Source: Cellvibrio fontiphilus_A (GTDB lineage Bacteria > Pseudomonadota > Gammaproteobacteria > Pseudomonadales > Cellvibrionaceae). From it: a stretch of 64,000 nucleotides of DNA. Where the stretch lies: positions 1 through 64,000 of the forward strand of contig NZ_JBHRTF010000003.1 of NCBI RefSeq assembly GCF_042646205.1. The letters run 5' to 3'. This document shows positions 44,111 through 51,535 of the stretch, in pieces. The position numbers and the translations under genes are program-made. Every line of letters starts with the position of its first letter. The first letter of the stretch is position 1. A model generated the notes under the pieces. It worked only from the letters and a program-made list of their open reading frames with translations. It made no database searches and was not told the DNA's origin.

Positions 44111-45166
44111 ATGCGCTATTTATTGATTGTGATTTCCTGCTTTTTTATTGGCTGTGCGGATCTTGCATCGCGCACCCATCACCAACCAGCAGGCGTGCTT
44201 GCCGCTAAACCTTTGTATCGCGATCCCGTGTTTGATGGTGCCGCAGACCCTTCTATTATTTTTAATGCAGCCGAAAAAAAGTGGTGGATGTTTTACACCA
44301 ATCGCCGCGCCAATGTGCCGGGTTTAACCAATGTTACCTGGGTGCACGGCACACCCATTGGTGTTGCTGAATCGGTAGATGGTGTTACCTGGAATTATCG
44401 CGGCACAGTTAATTTTCCCGACAACATTCCCGGTGCCGCGAATGTTGAAACCGCCACTTATTGGGCGCCGGCAGTGTTGGAGCACGAGGGCATTTACCAC
44501 ATGTACCTCACCATAGTTCCTGGTATTTTTGACAATTGGAATCACCCGCGCACCATCGTGCATTTAACCAGCCGCGATTTAATCGCATGGGAATACCAAA
44601 GCACCTTGCCTTTGGTAAATAACAAAGTCATCGATGCAAGTGTATTGCGGTTAGCCGATGGCCGTTGGCGCCTTTGGTATAACAATGAATTGGCCGGTAA
44701 AAAAACGTTTTATGCCGACAGCAATGATTTGTATCACTGGCAGGATCAAGGTTCAGCCAATTTACCCAATGAGCGCGGTGAAGCGCCGCTGGTATTTTTT
44801 TGGCAAGGCCATTATTGGTTGATTAATGATTTGCTCGGCAATAACGGGCTGGGTGTTTATAAATCTACCGATGCCCTACATTGGCAGCGCCAGCCAAGCG
44901 ATTTATTAGCAATAGCCGGCACCGGTGTGGATGATCAAAATGCTGGTCATCACCCCGAAGTGATTGTCAGTGGCGGCCGTGCATTTCTTTATTATTTTGT
45001 TCACCCCGGTGTCAATGCCGAGACAGTCTATGATCAAACTCCGGCGCTGGATGTTAAACGCAGCTCCATTCAAGTGGTGGAGTTGCAATTCCACAATGGC
45101 TGGTTAGTTGCAGATCGCAATGCGCCCAGCTATGTCAAATTACTGCCGGGTTCTCACCGCCAATAA
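44111..45166 (+). CDS. GH43-like five-bladed propeller lipoprotein (copy 1)
   Basis: 351 residues. Lipobox IGC (Cys near 15; LIVISCFFIGC). GH43 landmarks: FDGAADPSIIF (catalytic-base Asp), ATYWAPAVLEHEGIYHMYLT, KVIDASVLRLADGRWRLWYN (pKa-modulating Asp) and NERGEAPLVFFWQGHYWLI (general-acid Glu). Likely a membrane-anchored exo-acting glycosidase on arabinose or galactose side chains of RG-I; the exact substrate is open. It lies between rhaM and the GH115 gene in one run. Confidence 0.8.
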   Translation: MRYLLIVISCFFIGCADLASRTHHQPAGVLAAKPLYRDPVFDGAADPSIIFNAAEKKWWMFYTNRRANVPGLTNVTWVHGTPIGVAESVDGVTWNYRGTVNFPDNIPGAANVETATYWAPAVLEHEGIYHMYLTIVPGIFDNWNHPRTIVHLTSRDLIAWEYQSTLPLVNNKVIDASVLRLADGRWRLWYNNELAGKKTFYADSNDLYHWQDQGSANLPNERGEAPLVFFWQGHYWLINDLLGNNGLGVYKSTDALHWQRQPSDLLAIAGTGVDDQNAGHHPEVIVSGGRAFLYYFVHPGVNAETVYDQTPALDVKRSSIQVVELQFHNGWLVADRNAPSYVKLLPGSHRQ

Positions 45167-45193
45167 GGCATAAATGCGCTACAGGAATTGTTC

Positions 45194-47761
45194 ATGGGTG
45201 CAGCAAAAATAATGCAATCTGTTGTGTTGCTCTGGTGCAGTTTTTTTACTGCGCACAGCATCGCGGCAGATTGGGTGGACAGCCGCAAACACCACGGCGA
45301 TTTTCCATTAGTCGCAAAAAAGCAAGCTGCGCCTATTGTGATTGCACCGGGCGATCACAAACTGGTCACACTGGCGGCGCGCGATTTGGTAAACGATATT
45401 GCGCAAGTGACCGGGCGCAAACCCTCGCTGTTAAAACCCAAAACCACTGCGTTCACCGATTTAAAAACGCCGGCAGTTATTATTGGCACCTTGGGAAAAA
45501 ATCCGGTAATCGATAATTTAGTCGCCAGCGGTAAATTGAATATTGGTGATCTGCGCGGGCAGTGGGAGAGTTTTTTAATTGCTGTTGTCGAGCAGCCCCA
45601 CGCCGGTATGGAGCAGGCATTAGTTATTGTAGGCAGCGATAAACGCGGCACCGCTTATGGTGTTTACGAGTTGTCCCAGGCGATGGGTGTTTCGCCCTGG
45701 CATTGGTGGGCAGATCTAGTTCCTGAGAAAAAAGCGTCGCTGTATGTGGCAGCCGCCAGCCGCCGTTTTGGGCCGCCTTCGGTGAAATATCGCGGCATTT
45801 TTATTAACGATGAAGGCTGGGGAATTCACCAGTGGGCCGCAAAAACCTTTGAGCCGGAACACGCCGGTATAGGCCCAAAAACCTATCAAAAAGTATTTGA
45901 ATTATTGCTTCGTTTAAAAGCCAATACTCTTTGGCCGGCCATGCACCCGGTCACCAAACCCTTCAATCATTTTCCGGAAAATGCCAGGCTGGCGGACAGC
46001 TACGGCATTGTGATGGGCTCCTCCCATGCTGAACCTATGCTGCGCAATAACGTCGGTGAGTGGCAGTTACCGCACGAGCAATACAATTATGTATCGCACC
46101 CGGAAACTGTTAAGGCCTATTGGCAAACGCGCATGGAATCCAATGGCCAATTTGAAAATATTTACACACTGGGCATGCGCGGAATCCACGATTCCTATAT
46201 GCAGGGGCCAACTACGGATGCACAGCGCATCCAGTTATTACAAAACATATTCACTGAGCAGCGCGGCTTAATTAAAAAATATACCCGGCAAACGGTTGAG
46301 CAAGTGCCACAAATGTTTTGCGCTTACAAAGAAGTGTTGGGGTTATATCGCCAGGGTTTAGCTGTACCCGATGATGTCACCATCGTCTGGCCCGACGATA
46401 ACTTTGGTTACATGCGCAATTTTGCAAATGCAGCAGAGCGCAAACGCAGCGGTGGTTTTGGTATTTATTATCACTTGTCTTACCTGGGCGCGCCTATGGC
46501 TTACCTCTGGTTAAATACTACGCCACCGGCATTAATTTGGCAGGAGTTATCCAAGTCCTATGACATGGGCGCAGATCGACTGTGGATAGTGAATGTGGGC
46601 GATATAAAACCCGCGGAAATCGGCACAGAATTATTTTTTCAAATGGCTTGGGATATCAAGCGCTGGCAGTTGCACAACCAGCAAGATTTTTTGCGCACAT
46701 GGGCAGCGCGCGAATTTGGCGATGAACATGCCGAGGCTATCGCCGGCTTAATGCGCGATTATTATCAACTCAACTATCAGCGCAAACCCGAACATTTGCA
46801 GTGGTGGTTGCCGCGCACAGCTCCACGCTTGAGTGATTTGAATGCGCAAGAGGTGAGCGAGCGGTTGCAGGCTTTTCAACAATTGCGTGTGCGCACAGAA
46901 CAGCTGCGCAAAAAAATAGGCGATGCGCAGCAGTATGCATTTTTTCAATTGGTGGCTTACCCCATTAACGGCTCGGCGCTGGCCAATATTCGTTTTTTGG
47001 AAGGTGAGCGCGGCAATATCACCGCTGCTAAAGCGGCCGATGCACAACTGAATGAGGAAACCGCACTCTGGAATGATTGGTTAATGGACGGTAAGTGGCG
47101 GCATTTTATGACAGTGGAACCCGCTAGCAGCGAATGGGATAAATACCGTTTGGCGCCCTGGGTTCCTCCCCAGGTTACGCTTAGCCAAGCAGCAAAAACG
47201 ACCAATCCCGCAGTGCAGTCTTTTGCAGTAGATGCTGAAAACTTTACCCGCAAAATAGATCGCCCCAGCGCCTCCTGGCAAATTATTCAAGGGTTGGGCC
47301 GCAGTGGGGCAGGGGCGGTTGGGCTTTACCCCATTAATGCACCGGCAATTAATATTTACACCTTGCGCCAGCAGGCACCGCGTTTGGAATACGCGGTTGA
47401 TTTTCCCGTTACTGGCAAGTTGAAAGTACAAATCCACCTTATTCCAACCCACCCGCTACACGGAACTTCACTGCGCCTTGGCATAGGCCTGAATGACGAA
47501 CCGCCAGAACTGTTAGAGCTTGACGTAAAAGATGGCAGCGCCGATTGGGCGCAGGGAGTGCTCAATTCCGTTCGAATTTTGGATGCGACTATTCAAGTGA
47601 AGCATACGGGTCAAGTGAAACACCCGGGTCAAGTGAAGCACAGTGACAAACAAACGCTGAATATTTATGGCGTGGATGCCGGTGTGTTAGTGGATAAAAT
47701 TGTGGTGGATGTTGATGGTTTGCCGGCAAGTTATTTGGGCTTGCCGGCACGCCAGCATTAA
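45194..47761 (+). CDS. GH115 alpha-glucuronidase, exported
   Basis: 855 residues from ATG 45194, with AGGAA 6 bases before. Signal peptide ends near HSIAADW. Family features: IVGSDKRGTAYGVYELSQAM, GVSPWHWWADLVPEKK, KYRGIFINDEGWGIHQWAAK, LLRLKANTLWPAMHPVTKPF, TIVWPDDNFGYMRNF and YHLSYLGAPMAYLWLNTTPP. GH115 removes (4-O-methyl)glucuronic acid, usually from glucuronoxylan. In this RG-I setting, glucuronic acid on arabinogalactan side chains is a likely substrate. Near the C-terminus an 18-base in-frame repeat gives three QVKH units. The stop overlaps the convergent TIM-like gene by 3-4 bases. Confidence 0.9.
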   Translation: MGAAKIMQSVVLLWCSFFTAHSIAADWVDSRKHHGDFPLVAKKQAAPIVIAPGDHKLVTLAARDLVNDIAQVTGRKPSLLKPKTTAFTDLKTPAVIIGTLGKNPVIDNLVASGKLNIGDLRGQWESFLIAVVEQPHAGMEQALVIVGSDKRGTAYGVYELSQAMGVSPWHWWADLVPEKKASLYVAAASRRFGPPSVKYRGIFINDEGWGIHQWAAKTFEPEHAGIGPKTYQKVFELLLRLKANTLWPAMHPVTKPFNHFPENARLADSYGIVMGSSHAEPMLRNNVGEWQLPHEQYNYVSHPETVKAYWQTRMESNGQFENIYTLGMRGIHDSYMQGPTTDAQRIQLLQNIFTEQRGLIKKYTRQTVEQVPQMFCAYKEVLGLYRQGLAVPDDVTIVWPDDNFGYMRNFANAAERKRSGGFGIYYHLSYLGAPMAYLWLNTTPPALIWQELSKSYDMGADRLWIVNVGDIKPAEIGTELFFQMAWDIKRWQLHNQQDFLRTWAAREFGDEHAEAIAGLMRDYYQLNYQRKPEHLQWWLPRTAPRLSDLNAQEVSERLQAFQQLRVRTEQLRKKIGDAQQYAFFQLVAYPINGSALANIRFLEGERGNITAAKAADAQLNEETALWNDWLMDGKWRHFMTVEPASSEWDKYRLAPWVPPQVTLSQAAKTTNPAVQSFAVDAENFTRKIDRPSASWQIIQGLGRSGAGAVGLYPINAPAINIYTLRQQAPRLEYAVDFPVTGKLKVQIHLIPTHPLHGTSLRLGIGLNDEPPELLELDVKDGSADWAQGVLNSVRILDATIQVKHTGQVKHPGQVKHSDKQTLNIYGVDAGVLVDKIVVDVDGLPASYLGLPARQH
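47594..47647 (+). repeat. In-frame 18-base tandem repeat in GH115
   Basis: Three imperfect copies of CAAGTGAAGCAYACGGGT encode QVKHTG, QVKHPG and QVKHSD. They lie in a loop between beta strands of the C-terminal domain. Confidence 0.85.
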
Positions 47762-48594
47762 CTGGCATCCATATAATTTTCATAATCCTTGCGCTCGGTG
47801 GCGTAATTAAAAACCGGCGCAAGGGAAAAAATATTGTTACAGATACTGCGAAAATATTGCAGGTTGGAATTGGCGCAGCCAATTAATAAACCATCTACAT
47901 CCGGTTGTGCAATCAAGCTCAACGCGTTGTCGCAGTTAACGCTACCGCCGTAAATAATGGCGGTTTTTTCCGCTTGCGTTTGACCTAGAATTTCGGTGAG
48001 CAAAGCGCGAATATCCACATGCACGGCCTGCGCAAAAATAGGTGTTAAACCCTGGCTGCTGCTCAGTGCGTAGGCAGGTTCGTACACTACATATAAGTCG
48101 GTATCGCCAAAGGATATGCCCGCCAATGCCTGGTGTAATTGTTGTTGTAATATTTCACGAGTTTTACCGGCCAGTTTTTCTTCCAGGGTTTCACCAATAC
48201 ACAACAAGGGTGCAACACCGGCAGCAACTAATTGTTTCACTTTAATGTGATAGCTGTAATTGCCTTCATTGAGTGCAGCGCGCCGTTCGGCGTGACCTAT
48301 CAGGCAAATTTTACAACCCAGTTTTTGGGCTGTGTGTGCAGAGAGATCGCCAGTAAAAGTATGTGGATCGGTATTAATATTTTTGCAGCCCACTAACAAT
48401 TTATCGCCCAGCGGCCGGGCGATTTGTATCATCTCGCTAACGTAAATACCGGGGGAGCAAATAGCCAGCCGGCACTGGTTTGCACTAGGGGATTGTTGTA
48501 TCTGGCTACCCAGTTCCAGCAGCGTGTCTTGCATTAATTGTTTGCTGCCATTGAGTTTCCAATTGCCGATGATGGTTTTGCCTCTGCGATTCAT
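47758..48594 (-). CDS. Triosephosphate isomerase-like protein with altered loop 6
   Basis: 278 residues from ATG 48594, which puts Asn11 and Lys13 (GNWKLNG) at canonical positions; an ATG at 48618 adds eight residues. Catalytic His101 (IGHAERR) and Glu172 (VYEPAYAL) are present, as is YGGSV near the C-terminus. Two deviations: the Ser of GHSERR is Ala102, and the phosphate-gripping loop normally reading PVWAIGTG reads PAYALSSSQG. The likely role is converting DHAP from rhamnulose-1-phosphate cleavage to GAP, but a TIM-like isomerase for another phosphosugar is possible. It is divergent from the FGGY kinase and shares an operator. Confidence 0.85.
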   Translation of the reverse strand: MNRRGKTIIGNWKLNGSKQLMQDTLLELGSQIQQSPSANQCRLAICSPGIYVSEMIQIARPLGDKLLVGCKNINTDPHTFTGDLSAHTAQKLGCKICLIGHAERRAALNEGNYSYHIKVKQLVAAGVAPLLCIGETLEEKLAGKTREILQQQLHQALAGISFGDTDLYVVYEPAYALSSSQGLTPIFAQAVHVDIRALLTEILGQTQAEKTAIIYGGSVNCDNALSLIAQPDVDGLLIGCANSNLQYFRSICNNIFSLAPVFNYATERKDYENYMDAS

Positions 48595-48707
48595 AGACCT
48601 GGCTCCCGTTGTGACCATGCCGAAGGTAAAAAGTTGATTAGCGTGAAAACGCCCTGGATAGAATTGTTGTTATGACTTATTCGCCACCAGGTTTTTTAGT
48701 CTATAGG

Positions 48708-48737
48708 TGATTGCAAATGATTGGAAGTGAATAATTA
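48708..48737. promoter_or_regulatory. Candidate DeoR-type operator, site 6, between TIM-like and kinase genes
   Basis: Three units in 10-base register: TGATTGCAAA, TGATTGGAAG, TGAATAATTA. A further ATGATTGATTC lies at about 48764. Together with site 8 it is the cleanest copy, and it lies between divergent rhamnose-pathway genes. Confidence 0.55.
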
Positions 48738-48809
48738 TGCTTGCAATGGATTGTTTTATCGTTATGATTGATTCAAATAACCCTAACCAGTCAGTGGAAG
48801 TAGCACCGG

Positions 48810-50249
48810 ATGATGAAAGCCGTTCTCGATATAGGTAAAACCAACGTCAAGCTGCAGCTGGTGGATGCCGAAGGCAGGCTGAGCCATAGTTATTCGCGCA
48901 AAAATACACCTCTGGAGAGCGGGCTTTACCCCCATGCAGACGTGGACGCGATTTGGCAGTGGCTGCTGGAAACTCTGGCCAGTTATCCGGCTGCTGCTGA
49001 AATCACGGCGCTAATAGTGACCACCCATGGCGCCACGGCGGCGCTGATTAATAGCAATGTACCGGCGGCAGACGCGCTGGTATTGCCGGTGTTGGACTAT
49101 GAATTTGCCGGTATCAACAGCTGTGATCAGGCCTACCAGGCAGTGCGTCCGGGGTTTAGTGAAACCCTCTCGCCGGATTTGCCCGCCGGCCTGAACCTGG
49201 GGCGGCAGATTTTTTGGCTGCAGCAACAATTCCCCGCGCAATTTGCGCAGGCCACACAGTTGCTGATGTACCCGCAATATTGGGCCTGGCGCCTTACCGG
49301 GCAGCTGGTGGGCGAGGTGACATCCCTCGGTTGCCACACCGATTTATGGGCGCCACTTACCCAGCGCTATTCCTCGCTGGTGGAACAGTGCCACTGGCAG
49401 GCGCTTATGCCGCCCCTGCAGCCTGCATGGCAATCCCTTGGGGTAATCCGCCCGGAAATTGCGAATGCGACGGGTTTGTCGCCCGCGTGTGAAGTACATG
49501 TTGGCCTGCATGACAGTAATGCCAGCTACCTGCGCTACCTGTGTAATGAACAAACGCAAACGGCGAGTTTTACCGTGGTCTCCACCGGCACCTGGACTAT
49601 TTTGATGCAGGCTCAGGGCAGGCTGCGGGACTTGCACCTGCGCCGCGATACACTCGCCAACTGCGATGTATTTGGCGACCCTATTGCCTGCGCCCGTTTT
49701 ATGGGCGGGCGCGAATACGAAGAGATTTGCCAGCGTTTGGGTGGCGATGTAAACACCCCGGTAAGTGCACAACAGCTGCAAACCGCGCTGGACAATTTAT
49801 GGATGGTGACTCCGGATTTCAGCAGCGGTAATGGCCCTTTTGGCGGCTTGGCGCCCAAGCTCCAGTGCCCGCTGCCAGCGCCATCGGCCGGCGCCATTGC
49901 AACGCTTTATTCCGCTTTGATGATCGACCAGCGCTTGAGCGACTTACAGGCGAGCGGGGCGATTTATATAGAGGGCGCCTTTTTGAAAAACCCGCTGCTC
50001 TGTGCACTCCTTGCCCAACTGCGCAGCGGCCAGCCGGTCTATTTGTCAAATGACGATACCGGCACAGTGCAAGGGGCTTTGCTACTTACCCAATTTCCTC
50101 AAGTTACCCCATTTGCCCAAGCAAGTCGCGCGCCTCTCACCGAACAAACCCGCCCACACGCCAGGATTGACCTTGTCCCCTGTAAAGCCTCCCAATTCCA
50201 GGGTTTGGAGCAATACCGGCAGCGCTGGTATGCATTAATCGGCCAATAA
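48810..50249 (+). CDS. FGGY-family sugar kinase, probable L-rhamnulokinase
   Basis: 479 residues. Two actin-like ATPase domains. KAVLDIGKTNVKLQLVD is the phosphate-1 loop, VTTHGATAALI and VLDYEF follow, then VHVGLHDSNASYLRYL with the catalytic Asp, VVSTGTWTILM and ARFMGGREYEEI. It is closer to the non-E. coli type kinases that occur with bifunctional aldolase/dehydrogenase and RhaI than to E. coli RhaB. The expected reaction is L-rhamnulose plus ATP to L-rhamnulose-1-phosphate. L-fuculose or another ketose is the alternative; the setting favours rhamnulose. Confidence 0.82.
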   Translation: MMKAVLDIGKTNVKLQLVDAEGRLSHSYSRKNTPLESGLYPHADVDAIWQWLLETLASYPAAAEITALIVTTHGATAALINSNVPAADALVLPVLDYEFAGINSCDQAYQAVRPGFSETLSPDLPAGLNLGRQIFWLQQQFPAQFAQATQLLMYPQYWAWRLTGQLVGEVTSLGCHTDLWAPLTQRYSSLVEQCHWQALMPPLQPAWQSLGVIRPEIANATGLSPACEVHVGLHDSNASYLRYLCNEQTQTASFTVVSTGTWTILMQAQGRLRDLHLRRDTLANCDVFGDPIACARFMGGREYEEICQRLGGDVNTPVSAQQLQTALDNLWMVTPDFSSGNGPFGGLAPKLQCPLPAPSAGAIATLYSALMIDQRLSDLQASGAIYIEGAFLKNPLLCALLAQLRSGQPVYLSNDDTGTVQGALLLTQFPQVTPFAQASRAPLTEQTRPHARIDLVPCKASQFQGLEQYRQRWYALIGQ

Positions 50250-50265
50250 TCACCAATTCCCCCCG

Positions 50266-50309
50266 CAATCAATCAAATGGTATGTTATTTGATTGATTGT
50301 GATTGGTTA
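50266..50309. promoter_or_regulatory. Candidate DeoR-type operator, site 7, with palindrome, upstream of the DeoR gene
   Basis: TGATTGATTG (50290-50299) then TGATTGGTTA (50300-50309) in 10-base register. The first unit is also half of a perfect 13-base inverted repeat, CAATCAATCAAAT-N8-ATTTGATTGATTG (50266-50299). Position before the regulator gene suggests autoregulation. Confidence 0.5.
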
Positions 50310-50401
50310 TCCCAGTATGATCAGTGCCAATGTAACCGGTGAATCTGCCGGTTCGCTTCAGTTTGGTCATCTTTCTACTTATAGATCGGAGCATAACCAG
50401 C

Positions 50402-51187
50402 ATGTTGGAAAAACAGCGTCAGCAATTGATTTTGGATTTTTTGGAAGAAGCGCAATTTGCCAGCGTGCGTGCCCTGTGTGATCAACTGAATTCATCGGAA
50501 GCCACTATTCGACGCGACCTGAATAAATTAGCGGCATCAGGAAAAATTAAAAAAATCCGTGGCGGTGCCGAGGTTATCCAATCCAAAGTGGCGCCCACGG
50601 CAAAAATTTCCGGTAAATCTTTTTGGGTCGACAAAGAAAAAAATGTGGATACCAAACGCATGATTGCCAAACGCGCAGTAGAACTCTGTGAGGATGGCGA
50701 ATCAGTGATTATTAATGGTGGTTCTTCCACTTTTATGATGGCGGAGTTTTTACAAGAGCGCCGCATGAATATCCTCACTAACTCCTTCGTGTTAGCGCAG
50801 GAGTTATTGGAGTCCAGCCAAAACCAAATCACCCTGCCAGGGGGTGAGGTTTACCGTAAACAGAGCATTATTCTCAGCTCTTTTGAAAACGACACCACGC
50901 AAAACTACCACGGCAGCAAAATGTTTATGGGGTGCCCCGGTATTAGTGAAGTCGGTGTAATGGAAACTGACCCGCTGCTGATTCTGGCGGAACAAAAATT
51001 GCGCAAGCGCGCCGATAAATTAATTGTGTTGGCAGACAGCAGCAAAATTGGTGTTAAAGGCAATTTAATTTTTAGTCCGCTGTCAGCGGTAGATATGGTG
51101 ATCACCGACAGCAATGCCGATAAAGCGACCCTGGCGCATTTTGAGCGGCAGGGTATTGAAGTAATTGTGGTGGATGCCTGCGATTAA
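50402..51187 (+). CDS. DeoR-family transcriptional regulator, candidate regulator of the RG-I/rhamnose locus
   Basis: 261 residues from ATG 50402; an earlier GTG (50339) would add a hydrophobic tail not seen in the family. N-terminal DeoR HTH at about 1-57: RQQLILDFLEEAQFASVRAL, SSEATIRRDLNKLAASGKIK, KIRGGAE. C-terminal DeoRC sensor domain with VIINGGSSTFMMAEFL, ILTNSFVLAQELL and VLADSSKIG, the sugar-phosphate-binding fold. It is the only DeoR gene here and lies between the kinase and aldolase genes. A phosphorylated rhamnose intermediate as inducer is inference. Confidence 0.88.
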   Translation: MLEKQRQQLILDFLEEAQFASVRALCDQLNSSEATIRRDLNKLAASGKIKKIRGGAEVIQSKVAPTAKISGKSFWVDKEKNVDTKRMIAKRAVELCEDGESVIINGGSSTFMMAEFLQERRMNILTNSFVLAQELLESSQNQITLPGGEVYRKQSIILSSFENDTTQNYHGSKMFMGCPGISEVGVMETDPLLILAEQKLRKRADKLIVLADSSKIGVKGNLIFSPLSAVDMVITDSNADKATLAHFERQGIEVIVVDACD

Positions 51188-51425
51188 TCCCTAATTGTTG
51201 CCGGCTTATCTAATAGCTGCCGGTTTGCATAACAACGTCGCGGTCAACCTGTTACACACCATCTCCGGTTATTAAACTCCGCGTAAAGCCTGACCCAGTG
51301 TCAGGCTTTTTTTAGCCCGAGTTTGATGCCGGCTCTTCTACACTGATGAGTGGCTCTCGCCTGGTTGCCAGCTGTGGCAACACGCACATTGAATGTGATC
51401 GAAATCAGGCTTTCAGGATTAATAA
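51188..51425. other. Spacer between the DeoR gene and the rhaEW operator
   Basis: No gene supported. Besides the terminator at 51287-51313 I see nothing definite. Together with 51426-51535 it separates the regulator from rhaEW. Confidence 0.4.
51287..51313 (+). terminator. Terminator after the DeoR gene
   Basis: AGCCTGAC-CCAGT-GTCAGGCT stem followed by seven T. Confidence 0.9.
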
Positions 51426-51448
51426 TGATTGAAAATGATTGTAAATGC
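51426..51448. promoter_or_regulatory. Candidate DeoR-type operator, site 8, upstream of rhaEW
   Basis: TGATTGAAAA then TGATTGTAAA in perfect 10-base register. It lies about 90-110 bases before ATG 51536. A possible weak promoter follows (TTGACT, 17 bases, TAAATG at about 51473-51501). Confidence 0.55.
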
Positions 51449-51535
51449 TTCCGTATGTGGCTATATTGACTACATTGCTAATGCTAGTTAAATGAAACAA
51501 TCAAGTTGTATCCACTATAATCATAGGAATCATCC

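Noticed and set aside
50339..50401. Longer DeoR start at GTG
   Set aside because: It adds a hydrophobic stretch unlike DeoR proteins; ATG 50402 starts directly at the HTH domain.
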